Positions 42,747-51,447 of a stretch of DNA of 64,000 nucleotides are shown here, piece after piece; position 1 is the stretch's first letter; each line of letters starts with the position of its first letter. The position numbers and the translations under genes are program-made. The DNA comes from Serratia marcescens (lineage in GTDB: Bacteria; Pseudomonadota; Gammaproteobacteria; Enterobacterales; Enterobacteriaceae): NCBI RefSeq assembly GCF_001902635.1, contig NZ_MJAO01000002.1, positions 124,001 through 188,000 on the forward strand, given 5' to 3'. Under the pieces are notes generated by a model. The model was not told where the DNA came from. It saw only the letters and a program-made list of their open reading frames with translations, and did not search any database.

Positions 42747-43844
42747 CTACAAACACCACACCGGCCGGGCGCCCACCGTGGCGCTGGCATGTCCGGCGCC
42801 GTGGCTCAGACACAGCGTTCTTAAGCCGGCAGCGGCACCGGAATACCAGGCACCGCCACGCATCAGAATGCGCTCGCCGTAGTTGCGCAGATAAACCTGG
42901 TCGCCGTCCGCACAGCGGTGCTGGGGCGCAACGCCGAGGATTTTCAACCTATCCGGCACCGGCTGCCCCCCCGTCGTACCAATACGATCGAACGCATCGT
43001 CCATCAAACCTGGCGGATACCCGTTGTCCTGCGGATCGCCGTTGAAATGCCGGATGCGGTCGGCAATCAGCGGCGCGCCGGCATTGCCGGTAAGCAGTGA
43101 CGATGCGGCGTCGAATTTGGCTGTGCCGTCGCTGCCGGGGAGCACCCACGCGCCAGTAGCCAGATCGACCGCACGCCAGCGTTCTCCCTCATCGGCGGCT
43201 ATCGGCATCGCGGCGTCGTTATCCGGCAACATTTGAATTTCCCCCGCGACCAATTTCAACCCGTGCTGCCACTCCCACAGGTTACCGCAGAGATCGCCGA
43301 TGCCGAACGGCGTACCGTCGTGATACCAGGTGGCCGGGCCGGACGCGGTAAGCGTCGTCGGATCGCCCTGTTCATCGCCAACGACACCGCCATCACTTCT
43401 CTTGCCATACTGGCGATGGTCGTGATGCGACCGGCCACTCGCGGTATTGCCGAATTCCGACCACCCATGATGACGACACCAGAACATCAGCGCGGCCCAC
43501 TCCGCGTTGGTACCAATATGCCAACCGACGCCGTTGCGTGCCGCCGCCTGGCGAAACGCGCTCAGGTTGTGCCAACTGGCCGGGGCCCTCTCAGGTTGGC
43601 TGATCAGCTCGCCATCGATCAGGGCGCCGGGATAGCAGCCGTAGAAGAAGGCGTCTTTCTGCTGACCGTTGATGATAAACGCGGGGTGAACCGCCTCACC
43701 TAACCCGGATGTGACATCTTGCAGCGTAAAACGCGGGATCACATACATGTAACTGGGTTGGCCGCTGGCGGTGTAAAGTACGGTGCGACGCCCTTGCGAC
43801 TCAGCTTCCACCTTGCTGCGCAAAGCGTCTTTTACGATGATCAT
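42747..43844 (-). CDS. Formylglycine-generating-enzyme-like (SUMF1/C-type lectin fold) protein
   Basis: The 365-aa protein has an N-terminal segment with SYMYVIPRF and a C-terminal SUMF1/EgtB-type C-type lectin fold: GWHIGTNAEWAALMFWC, GLCGNLWEWQHG-like (IGDLCGNLWEW), ERILMRGGAWYSG and VGARPVWC. It has no signal peptide. The domain family covers oxidoreductases and ligand-binding proteins, including phage and surface proteins, and I cannot see the paired catalytic Cys of true formylglycine-generating enzymes. It lies downstream of the - strand biosynthetic operon but is separated from it by a hairpin, so it is probably an independent gene. Its biological role is unknown. Confidence 0.75.
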   Translation of the reverse strand: MIIVKDALRSKVEAESQGRRTVLYTASGQPSYMYVIPRFTLQDVTSGLGEAVHPAFIINGQQKDAFFYGCYPGALIDGELISQPERAPASWHNLSAFRQAAARNGVGWHIGTNAEWAALMFWCRHHGWSEFGNTASGRSHHDHRQYGKRSDGGVVGDEQGDPTTLTASGPATWYHDGTPFGIGDLCGNLWEWQHGLKLVAGEIQMLPDNDAAMPIAADEGERWRAVDLATGAWVLPGSDGTAKFDAASSLLTGNAGAPLIADRIRHFNGDPQDNGYPPGLMDDAFDRIGTTGGQPVPDRLKILGVAPQHRCADGDQVYLRNYGERILMRGGAWYSGAAAGLRTLCLSHGAGHASATVGARPVWCL

Positions 43845-43872
43845 TAATTTACACGTCCATTGATAAAGCCAA

Positions 43873-43899
43873 GGCCGGGGAGACTTAAACTCCCCGGCC
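43873..43899 (-). terminator. Strong hairpin ending the - strand biosynthetic operon
   Basis: The perfect repeat GGCCGGGGAG/CTCCCCGGCC with a 7-nt loop starts 6 nt past the dehydrogenase stop. The T-tract is weak on the - strand (TTGGCTTTATC) and better on the + strand (ATTTTTA). It most likely terminates the 53.0-43.9 kb operon. Confidence 0.65.
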
Positions 43900-43904
43900 C
43901 ATTT

Positions 43905-44942
43905 TTACGCCACCATGGCGGCGGATTTGATCGGTTGCAACAATTGGCCGACATCGCAATTGAGCAGTTGCGCACGTTGCAGCAATTCCTCAGTCTTGGC
44001 GCCAATCACGGAATGAACGTAGGCGTTGACCTGCTCCTGATTCATTTGGTTGTAGCGGTCGGCGAATGCCATTTCGATACTGTCGCAGATCACCGCACCG
44101 GCGTTACTGACGTAGTCCGGCAGATAATGGATGCCGCGTGCCAGCAACCGCTGTTCGGCCTGCGGCGTATTGAACGGCGAGTTGGCGCTGCTGATCACCC
44201 AACGGGTATTCAGCAGTTCGACGTTCTGTGCATTCAAGATGTTGGACAATGAAGCGATGCACAGCACCTCGCTGGGTTGCGCCCAAAGCTCTTCTTCGCT
44301 GACGCGGCGCACCCCAGGCGGGAACTGCGCCGCAGGGTTGATGTCGTACGCCATCACGTCGCAACCGAACAGCAGGCTCTGTTTCGCCACTTCAGCCCCC
44401 ACTTTTCCCATGCCGTGGATAGCGATGCGGGCGCGAGGCAAATGGTTGAGCCGCAGCGTCAACACCTTCTTCATCGAACTCCAGACGCCGTAGCCCGTCG
44501 CCACCGAGGTATCGACTTGCGGGCTGTCCATGGCGTTCAGGATCCACGGCGTGAACTGCCGCAGGTAGTTCATCTCTTGATTGCCGGTATTGATATCGCA
44601 CCCCGTAAACATGGTGCCGCCATAGCGATTGAGCAGTTCGCCGATCGCTTCAAGCACCGCAGGTTGCTCTTGGGGGGAACGTTTGCAGTTCACCACAATC
44701 TTGCCGCCGCTGAAACCGGTGTTGTACAGCCCGTGTTTCAGCGACATGCGCTGCGCCAGCATGATCGCCTCCTCCTCCTGCTGTTGGCGGGACGCATAAT
44801 TGCGCCACCGGATGCCGCCATTGGCCGGCAACAGCTTGATCTGCGAAGAATAAGCCAGGGTGAATGACGTTTCGTCATCGATCACCACCGTTTCTACCTG
44901 ATATTGGTTATGCGTATTCAGCAATTCGTTGTTAACTGACAT
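43905..44942 (-). CDS. Glu/Leu/Phe/Val dehydrogenase-like NAD-dependent enzyme
   Basis: The 345-aa protein resembles leucine dehydrogenases: substrate-domain lysines in MSLKHG and SGGKIVV, the TGYGVWSSMKK block, NAD-binding GMGKVGAEVA, and YLPDYVSNAGAV near the C-terminus. Members reversibly deaminate amino acids to 2-oxo acids. It is last in the operon with a NikD/sarcosine-oxidase-like flavoenzyme and an adenylating enzyme. One reading is that it converts a basic amino acid to a cyclic imine which the flavoenzyme aromatises before activation; this is inference. AGGATGG precedes the ATG. Confidence 0.82.
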   Translation of the reverse strand: MSVNNELLNTHNQYQVETVVIDDETSFTLAYSSQIKLLPANGGIRWRNYASRQQQEEEAIMLAQRMSLKHGLYNTGFSGGKIVVNCKRSPQEQPAVLEAIGELLNRYGGTMFTGCDINTGNQEMNYLRQFTPWILNAMDSPQVDTSVATGYGVWSSMKKVLTLRLNHLPRARIAIHGMGKVGAEVAKQSLLFGCDVMAYDINPAAQFPPGVRRVSEEELWAQPSEVLCIASLSNILNAQNVELLNTRWVISSANSPFNTPQAEQRLLARGIHYLPDYVSNAGAVICDSIEMAFADRYNQMNQEQVNAYVHSVIGAKTEELLQRAQLLNCDVGQLLQPIKSAAMVA

Positions 44943-44958
44943 AATTTGCCATCCTGTT

Positions 44959-47838
44959 TTAATGGGATTCTTGCTCGAATGCTCCAGCCTGGTCTAACTG
45001 TTGTTTTATGCCCCACGGCGTAGGCCGCTGTAGAAAACCGGCCATGCTTATCGCCTGGCCAAACTCTTGCTCCAACATCGCCATCAGGCGCAGCGCCATC
45101 AGCGACTGACCGCCGGCGTCAAAAAAATCACAGTGGTTGGAATCGGGGTTCACGCCGGTCACATCGCCCCAAACGCGCCAGATGCGCGCCATCTCCGGAT
45201 CGGGCTTATCCGTTGCCGCCGGCGTGCGTCCGGCTTCCGGCCCCTGTCGGTCTCGTTCACCCAACCACCATTGCGCCGGATCGAAGGGATACATCGGCAA
45301 CGCGATGCGCGAAGGCGGGATCTGCCACAGGCGGCGCCAGTTAACGTTAACGCTGGCGCGCCAGATCTTTTGCAGCGCCTGGATCCACACGGCGCTTTCG
45401 CTCTGCGCTTCGTCGCGGCGCGGCAACGTTCGCACCGCCGTCACGGTGCCGGTGGATTTCAGCTGTGCGACCAACGCCGTGAGCGTCGAGCCTGGGCCCA
45501 CTTCGACGAACAGCGTCTTGCCGCGCCGCGGGATATGCTGCAAGGCGCGATGGTAATTGACGGGTTCACGGGCATGGCGCGACCAATAGCGGCCGTCAAG
45601 CGCCGCAGGCGCAATTTCGGTCGCCAGCAAGGCAGAAACGTAGCGTACCCCCGTCGTCGGTTCACCCGGCGGCGGCGCGAGGGCGGCCAGTTCGTCAAGA
45701 ATGGGGTCCATCAGGGCCGAATGGAACGCATGCGACACATTCAATGCCTTGCAGCGCACGCCTCTGTCGCGCATCTGTCGTTCGCAAGCGCGAATAGCCT
45801 CAGCCGCGCCGGATAGCACGCAGCCGTTCTCACTGTTCTCCGCCGCCAGAGACAGGCGATCGCCCAACCAGGGCTGAACCTGCTGCGCGCTCAGCTCTAC
45901 CGCCAACATCATCCCGGATTGCAGCCCGGCCATCAGGCGTCCGCGGCGGGCGGCGAAGAGCAACGCCTCGTGCGTTGAGAACACGCCGGCGGCCCAGGCC
46001 GCAGCGATCTCGCCCAGGCTGTGCCCAACGACCCAATCCGGCTCGACGCCGTAATGCTTCAGCAGTTCGGCCACCGCGATTTCGACGGCGATCAGCGCAG
46101 GCTGCGTCAAGGCGGTGTCGTTGATCGTCTCGGGCGCGGCCTGTCCGGTAAACAAGGGAGAAAGATCCAGGGCGGCATGCGTTTGCAAAATCTGCAGTTT
46201 GTCGTCCATCAGTTTTCTGAAGGTCGCATCCTGCGCCATCAAATCGCTGGCCATACCGATAAACTGGCTTCCCTGACCTGGGAATTGGAACACCACGGAC
46301 AAACGCCCCTTGCCCGTATCTACCATGTTTTCTTTCACGCTCAATACGCCCTGTTCATCGATATGCAACGTGCCGCGATAACGCAGCGGTTTTCTCCCGC
46401 TTTGCGCGCTCCAGGCCAGACGCCCGTCGTTCTCGCCGCATGGACGCTGCAGATAACGTTTTGCCAATCGGTGCCAGGCCTGCTCGGACTGTGCGCTGAT
46501 CGGCACGACCGTGGCCGCCAACGCGGCCGTTGTCTGCGCAGGTGGTGTTTGCGGCGGTCTCGCCAGCACCACATGCGCATTCGTTCCGCCGATGCCAAAT
46601 GCGCTGACGCCGATCGCCTGGCGCGGATCGTCGCGCTCCCAACGTTGTGCGGAACAGATGAACTCAAACGGGCTATCCGCCAATGCCATCTCCGGATTTG
46701 GCGAGGCAAAGTTGATCTGCGGCGCAATCCAGCCGTGCCGGATCTGCAGCGCGGCTTTGATCAATCCCGCCATGCCGGCGCAGGTTTCCAGGTGCCCGAC
46801 ATTGGCCTTGACTGCGCCGATGGCGCAGAAAGCACGCTGCGTCGATCGTTCGCGGAAAACGCTGTTTAGCGCGTCGAATTCGATGGGATCGCCGGCCAAC
46901 GTGCCGGTGCCGTGCGCTTCGATGGCGCGGAAGGCCTCCGGCGCCAGTCGGGCATCGTCCATCGCCTGACGCAACAGGCGTTGCTGGCCATGCAAGCTGG
47001 TCGTGGTAAAGCTGACTTTGCGCGCGCCGTCATTATTCATCGCCACGCCTTTGATCACGGCGATGACGTCATCGCCGGCCGCCAGCGCGTCAGTCAGGCG
47101 TTTCATCACCACGACGCCGACGCCGCTGCCGAAAACCGTGCCGCTGGCATCCGCGGAAAATGGCCGGCAGTGTCCATCGGTGGAAAACACCATGCCCTGC
47201 TGCGCGAAATATCCGTCATCTTGCGGGATCCGCAGGGTGCACGCGCCGGCCAGCGCCATGTTGCAGCGGCCGCTGCGCAACGCGTGAACCGCTTCGTAAA
47301 CCGCCACCAACGAAGTGGCGCAGGCGGCCTGCACATTGCACACCGGCCCCCCGATGCCCAGGTGCCAGGCCACTCTGCTGGTGAGGTAATCTTTATCGCT
47401 CGCGATTTGCCGCTCAAACGGCGACGGGTTGAGTTTGCCGAGCAACTCAGACCCCTCCGCCTGGCGCAAATAGTCAGAACCGCTGCAGCCGGCGAACAAT
47501 CCGGTCTCTTCGAGCTCGCCCGGCGTCACCCCGGCGCTTTCCAGAGCGTGCCAGGCGCACTCCAGAAAGAGCCTTTGCTGGGGATCCATCAGCAGCGCTT
47601 CGCGCGCGCTCAGGCCGAAGAACCCCGCATCGAAACGGGATATATCGCCGGCTATCGGCGCCGCAACCGGGATATATCCACTGTCGACGGCATTCCCCCG
47701 ATCGTTATCGACGCGAACCAGCGATTCGACGCCGTTGATCAAGTTATGCCACCAGCTTTCGGTGTCCTCGGCGCCCGGGAAGCGGCAGGCCATACCCACC
47801 AAGGCGATATCCCGTTCATTGCTGTTCACCTGCTGCAT
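44959..47838 (-). CDS. Type I PKS module KS-AT-carrier protein
   Basis: The 959-aa single-module PKS has KS (about residues 10-425: VGMACRFPG, AACATS, EAHGTGT, VGHLETC), AT (about 505-790: FPGQGSQ, GHSLGEIAA, SHAFHSALM) and a C-terminal peptidyl-carrier-like domain (about 870-945: DAGGQSLMALRLM). The HAFH motif predicts malonyl-CoA as extender. There is no KR, DH, ER or TE, so one round would give an unreduced beta-ketoacyl thioester. A starter is presumably loaded from the EntE-like ligase via the small carrier protein encoded upstream. Unlike region 1 this is a cis-AT enzyme, so the two clusters are biochemically distinct. The gene starts 13 nt after the flavoenzyme gene. Confidence 0.95.
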   Translation of the reverse strand: MQQVNSNERDIALVGMACRFPGAEDTESWWHNLINGVESLVRVDNDRGNAVDSGYIPVAAPIAGDISRFDAGFFGLSAREALLMDPQQRLFLECAWHALESAGVTPGELEETGLFAGCSGSDYLRQAEGSELLGKLNPSPFERQIASDKDYLTSRVAWHLGIGGPVCNVQAACATSLVAVYEAVHALRSGRCNMALAGACTLRIPQDDGYFAQQGMVFSTDGHCRPFSADASGTVFGSGVGVVVMKRLTDALAAGDDVIAVIKGVAMNNDGARKVSFTTTSLHGQQRLLRQAMDDARLAPEAFRAIEAHGTGTLAGDPIEFDALNSVFRERSTQRAFCAIGAVKANVGHLETCAGMAGLIKAALQIRHGWIAPQINFASPNPEMALADSPFEFICSAQRWERDDPRQAIGVSAFGIGGTNAHVVLARPPQTPPAQTTAALAATVVPISAQSEQAWHRLAKRYLQRPCGENDGRLAWSAQSGRKPLRYRGTLHIDEQGVLSVKENMVDTGKGRLSVVFQFPGQGSQFIGMASDLMAQDATFRKLMDDKLQILQTHAALDLSPLFTGQAAPETINDTALTQPALIAVEIAVAELLKHYGVEPDWVVGHSLGEIAAAWAAGVFSTHEALLFAARRGRLMAGLQSGMMLAVELSAQQVQPWLGDRLSLAAENSENGCVLSGAAEAIRACERQMRDRGVRCKALNVSHAFHSALMDPILDELAALAPPPGEPTTGVRYVSALLATEIAPAALDGRYWSRHAREPVNYHRALQHIPRRGKTLFVEVGPGSTLTALVAQLKSTGTVTAVRTLPRRDEAQSESAVWIQALQKIWRASVNVNWRRLWQIPPSRIALPMYPFDPAQWWLGERDRQGPEAGRTPAATDKPDPEMARIWRVWGDVTGVNPDSNHCDFFDAGGQSLMALRLMAMLEQEFGQAISMAGFLQRPTPWGIKQQLDQAGAFEQESH

Positions 47839-47851
47839 AAAGGTTCTCCGA

Positions 47852-49027
47852 TCAGAAACGCAATGCGCTGATGTCCCAACGCGGCTCTCGTTCCGCCAGC
47901 AGGTCGGCGCAAATTTGCCCCATCAGAGGGGTGAATTTGAACGCCCAGCCCCCTGCCGAGACCACCAGATGTTCACCGCCGTGGCAGCGGCCCTTGGCGC
48001 TGTCGAGATAGAATTGGCGCGCCGGATCGGTAGGCAGCACCGCCAGACAGCTTGACGCGGAATGCTGTTTATCCGGCGCGAGGAAAGGCATGTGCCGGCG
48101 GGCAAACTCCAACGCCCGCTCCACGTGCTGCGGGTTGGCCTGGTAACTTGGCGCATTGGCCTCGGTGATCGGATCCACTTCAAAGTCGGTTCCCAGACGA
48201 TCAAAGCCATTGACTGACCAAGGGTTGGGCGGGAAACCGTAGAACAGGTTGCTGTCGCTCTCCACCGGCGGCTGGAAGGCAAACCAGAAGGGATCGTTGG
48301 CCCCAAGACGCTGGCTGCGCAGCATGCTGATACAGGCCATCTCATAGGTGGACAGCGCCAGATCGATATCCAGCTGGCGCAGCAGCTTCTTGCTGCCCGG
48401 CCCGCCGGCGACCAGAACTTTACGGGCGCGATAACGATTTTGCGTCGTCAGCACCGTTGCGCCCCGGGCATCGGGTTCCACGGCCTTCACGCATTGCTGG
48501 AACTGGAACTCCACACCGGCCTCGCTCGCCAGCGAGTAAAGCGACGCCAGCGTGCCTTTAACGTCGATCACCCCGCCGTCTTGCTGCAAGAAGCCTTCAT
48601 AGTTGCTGTCCAGCCCGGTAAAACCGTAGCGTCGTTCGATTTCGCGCATCGCCAGACGCTCATAGGGCAACCGCATCTCATCCATCGACAGCATGGTTTG
48701 GCGGATCTGCCCCTCATTGGTCCAGACATCCGCATCGCCGAACCACAGGCTGCCGATTCGGTGGATCAATTTTCTATCCGCCTGCTGCTCCAACTGCCGC
48801 CATAACTTGTCGGCTTCCAGGGTCAGGCGAAATATTTCCAATTCGGAATATTGCAAACGCCAGTGGCGTTCTTCGCCGCTGGTGCCAGCCAATTGCGTAA
48901 ATAACGTGTGTTGTTCCAGCACCAATACTTTATGGTCCTGATGTTCTCGCGCATAATTCCACGCGGCGGCCAGCCCGATGGGGCCGGCGCCGATAATAAT
49001 GACATCCCAGTGTACTGACGTGTGCAT
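47852..49027 (-). CDS. FAD-dependent amine oxidase, monomeric sarcosine oxidase/NikD-like
   Basis: The 391-aa protein has an N-terminal FAD site (IIGAGPIGLAAAW...VLVLEQ), the DxxGGxI-like family block and a C-terminal GGWAFKFTPLMG aligned to the HGFKFAPxxG of sarcosine oxidases. The covalent-flavin Cys position is kept (SSCLAVLPTDP). The family oxidises C-N bonds of cyclic or N-methyl amino acids; NikD makes picolinate from piperideine-2-carboxylate. Next to an amino-acid dehydrogenase and an aryl-acid-type ligase, a heteroaromatic carboxylate starter is a reasonable guess but not shown. ATG 49027 with GAGGGATAGGT is chosen over the in-frame TTG 49042. Confidence 0.85.
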   Translation of the reverse strand: MHTSVHWDVIIIGAGPIGLAAAWNYAREHQDHKVLVLEQHTLFTQLAGTSGEERHWRLQYSELEIFRLTLEADKLWRQLEQQADRKLIHRIGSLWFGDADVWTNEGQIRQTMLSMDEMRLPYERLAMREIERRYGFTGLDSNYEGFLQQDGGVIDVKGTLASLYSLASEAGVEFQFQQCVKAVEPDARGATVLTTQNRYRARKVLVAGGPGSKKLLRQLDIDLALSTYEMACISMLRSQRLGANDPFWFAFQPPVESDSNLFYGFPPNPWSVNGFDRLGTDFEVDPITEANAPSYQANPQHVERALEFARRHMPFLAPDKQHSASSCLAVLPTDPARQFYLDSAKGRCHGGEHLVVSAGGWAFKFTPLMGQICADLLAEREPRWDISALRF

Positions 49028-49067
49028 ACCTATCCCTCGCAACGGATATTCTGTGTGTTTGATAAAA

Positions 49068-49625
49068 TTATTTTTTAATTAAGCTTTTAATCTGATCCAA
49101 CGGCACCAGGACGATCAGCGTCAAATATTTTTCTCGCGGAATATCCTGATAAAGCTGACGCACGCCAATTTTCCCCATGACATCCCCGCTGACGCCGGCG
49201 GCGAACAGCGATTGCCATTGCCCCGCCCAAATGGCGCTGGAATTCCAGATACCGGCGGTTTCGATCCGGCCCAGCGGCGTTTCGGCGGTTTCGTGATACC
49301 AGGAAACCACGCTGTCATCCGGCAATGAGGCGATCTTCCATCCCTGCCCCTTCATCGTGCCAACATCACGCCCTTGCTTATCCACCAACAGGTCAGTGTG
49401 TGAATTGGCATCGCCAACGTTAGGGGCATTATCCGTTTTCGCTTTAAAGGTAATATTCGCCATTTCGATAACGGAAAACACCGTGACATTTTTATAACCG
49501 TCATTCGATTCGAGAATACGTTCAACTTCCGTGGCATCTTTGCTGGCGTTCATTAACTGACGAACATAATCCCCAAGCGTGATCAGCTCAGACAATACAT
49601 TGTTATTGCCTTGTATAATTTCCAT
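49068..49625 (-). CDS. Unrecognised 185-aa protein of the metallophore-type cluster
   Basis: This soluble protein lacks a signal peptide or transmembrane segment. The C-terminal two-thirds alternates short hydrophobic strands (NITFKA, DLLVDKQG, SVVSWYHE, YLTLIVLVPLDQ), suggesting a beta-barrel such as an allene-oxide-cyclase- or lipocalin-like fold, though no family motif is secure. Two conserved-looking blocks stand out: HETAETPLGRIETAG and AGVSGDVMGKIG. AAGGA precedes the ATG. It is embedded in the operon between the PLP enzyme and the flavoenzyme, so it probably takes part in the pathway, possibly as a cyclase or isomerase, but no function is assigned. Confidence 0.75.
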   Translation of the reverse strand: MEIIQGNNNVLSELITLGDYVRQLMNASKDATEVERILESNDGYKNVTVFSVIEMANITFKAKTDNAPNVGDANSHTDLLVDKQGRDVGTMKGQGWKIASLPDDSVVSWYHETAETPLGRIETAGIWNSSAIWAGQWQSLFAAGVSGDVMGKIGVRQLYQDIPREKYLTLIVLVPLDQIKSLIKK

Positions 49626-49647
49626 AAAATAATCCTTGTAGGTGTTG

Positions 49648-50676
49648 TTATGCGGTCAATGCTTCAGACTGTTTGAACCAGTCACGCCCTTTTTCACGAT
49701 CGATATCGGAACCGGCGTCGGCGAAGAGCGTGACAACGCGTTGATCCGGGCCCAGCGTTTCGGCCAGCTTACAAGCCGTTTTCCAGTTAGCGGCTGATGA
49801 GGCGCCGATTTTTACGCCGGTCAGTTGATGGAACTCGTACATCGCGCTGAGGGCTTCCCGATAGGAGACCGGATTGAAAGGCGGCTCTTGCGGCATCAGT
49901 TTACTGATGAAGGGTTGACGGAAACCGAAGCCCAATCCACCGGCACCGGCGAATTTCGGCTCGCCGTTAGGCGCGGACAGCGTACCGTAAGGCAGTTCGC
50001 GCGGCGTGCTGCCCCACACGATCAGCTGCGGGTTATCCTGCCGCAACGCCGCGGCGACGCCCGACAGCGTACCGCCGGTTCCTACCGCCGAGACCCAGCC
50101 GTCGACGCGTTCGCCGTTCAGCTGCCGACGGATCTCTCCGCCCGTCTCATGCTGATGTACGGCAGTATTGACCAGGTTGAGATGCTGGGAAAGCAGCGTC
50201 CAACTCGCATCTTCATGCGCAATCTGCTGGCTGCGCGCAATCACGCCGAGCAGGAATTGATTGCGATCGACCAGGGTAACGACGGCATTGTCCCCCTTCA
50301 GCGTATCGATCAGCGGTTGCGGAGACGAATCCGGGATCACCACTTGCACCGCTATCCCGCACATGTTGCCGAGTTTAGCCAGCGCTTTCGCCATATTGCC
50401 CCCCGAGGAATCGAGCAACTTCAATTCACCGGTGGCGAAGTCGTGTTGATTGATGGCATCGCAGAACAGGCCGAACGCGGTACGATCCTTCACCGAACCA
50501 AACGGATTTTCAAACTCGAACTTGGCGTAAATCGACGCTTTCCCCTTTGGCGACGGCACTTCAACCAGCGGGGTATTGCCTAACGCCGCATAGAATTTTT
50601 TCAATTGGGGGAACAGAGTAAAGGCTTTCTCCGTATCCGGCGCGCCATCCTGTGGGTTAAACAGCTCAAAATTCAT
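49648..50676 (-). CDS. Cysteine synthase-like PLP enzyme
   Basis: The 342-aa fold-type II PLP enzyme has the internal aldimine Lys in GSVKDR, the substrate-binding SSGGNMAKA block, the phosphate loop GTGGTLSG and a C-terminal FADAG. It resembles cysteine synthase and SbnA-type enzymes that replace the beta-substituent of a serine derivative. In metallophore clusters such paralogues supply 2,3-diaminopropionate or related amino acids; here the partner dehydrogenase is not of the SbnB type, so the product is open. ATG 50676 follows AAAGGAA and is preferred over ATG 50697, which has no Shine-Dalgarno. Confidence 0.85.
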   Translation of the reverse strand: MNFELFNPQDGAPDTEKAFTLFPQLKKFYAALGNTPLVEVPSPKGKASIYAKFEFENPFGSVKDRTAFGLFCDAINQHDFATGELKLLDSSGGNMAKALAKLGNMCGIAVQVVIPDSSPQPLIDTLKGDNAVVTLVDRNQFLLGVIARSQQIAHEDASWTLLSQHLNLVNTAVHQHETGGEIRRQLNGERVDGWVSAVGTGGTLSGVAAALRQDNPQLIVWGSTPRELPYGTLSAPNGEPKFAGAGGLGFGFRQPFISKLMPQEPPFNPVSYREALSAMYEFHQLTGVKIGASSAANWKTACKLAETLGPDQRVVTLFADAGSDIDREKGRDWFKQSEALTA

Positions 50677-50718
50677 CAGAGGTTCCTTTAAAGCCATACG
50701 TTGACAAATAAACCAGCG

Positions 50719-51447
50719 TTACTGAAGCAGCTGGCGGAGAAACGCAGCGGTGTCCTGCGTGAAATAAAAGTGGTCGCCAGCCAGGAAGCGAGTCCGGCTG
50801 CCGGGAAGTTCCGTTTCCCACTGCAACAGCGCGGCGCGGCTCACCAACGGATCGTTGTCGCCCCCCCAAATCCGTGGCTGCAGGTCGGGCAGCGGTTCGG
50901 CGCAGAGCGCACCCAGCAGCTGTAAATCTTGCTGTATCAAGCGGGTGACAAGAGGCCGCGTGATCTCATCAAGCGACAGCGCGCCGCTGCGTTCACTGAA
51001 CGTCAGGATGCTGTCCAACACTTCCTGCCGTTGGCTTTCCTGCCGGAGTATTTTCAGCTCAGAGGGGGCGCGCTGTGCCGACAACACGGTGTCGATGCTA
51101 AAGCGCGACGTTTGCAGCGCTGCGGCAACCTGCAGCGCGAGCAACGTGCCCATGCTGTGACCGAAAATCACCACCGGCGCGATACCCAGTGAGGATTGCA
51201 GCGCATTGACGCAGCTCGCGATCGCGCGCTGCGCCGTTTCCCAGGCCGGCACGTCTTGCGCTTCTTCACGGCCGGGATATTGCACGATGAACAGATCCAC
51301 CTCGTCCGGCAGCAGGTCGCGCCAGTGTTGGTAGAAAGCGGCGCCGCCGCCGGCGTGCGGAAAAACGACCAGTTGCTTGCTGACCGGCGAACTGCTCAGG
51401 CGGCTGAGCCTGACCACGCAGCCGAGAGACGTGCGCAACCCCGTCAT
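50719..51447 (-). CDS. Type II thioesterase
   Basis: The 242-aa alpha/beta hydrolase has VVFPHAGGGA, the nucleophile elbow GHSMGTLLA and a C-terminal catalytic His in GDHFYF, as in GrsT/YbtT-type editing thioesterases of NRPS and PKS clusters. It removes misprimed or stalled acyl groups from carrier proteins, and could also release the final product because no TE domain exists in the PKS. Its ATG overlaps the ligase stop by 4 nt (ATGA). Confidence 0.92.
   Translation of the reverse strand: MTGLRTSLGCVVRLSRLSSSPVSKQLVVFPHAGGGAAFYQHWRDLLPDEVDLFIVQYPGREEAQDVPAWETAQRAIASCVNALQSSLGIAPVVIFGHSMGTLLALQVAAALQTSRFSIDTVLSAQRAPSELKILRQESQRQEVLDSILTFSERSGALSLDEITRPLVTRLIQQDLQLLGALCAEPLPDLQPRIWGGDNDPLVSRAALLQWETELPGSRTRFLAGDHFYFTQDTAAFLRQLLQ

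Noticed and set aside
42747-42870. The C-terminal lectin-fold end of the SUMF1-like gene as a diversity-generating retroelement target.
   Set aside because: No reverse transcriptase, template repeat or adenine-rich AAY-type codon run is present.
43905-44942. Assignment of the dehydrogenase as an ornithine cyclodeaminase/SbnB homologue.
   Set aside because: Its lysine motifs and PDYVSNAGAV block fit the Glu/Leu/Phe/Val dehydrogenase family instead.
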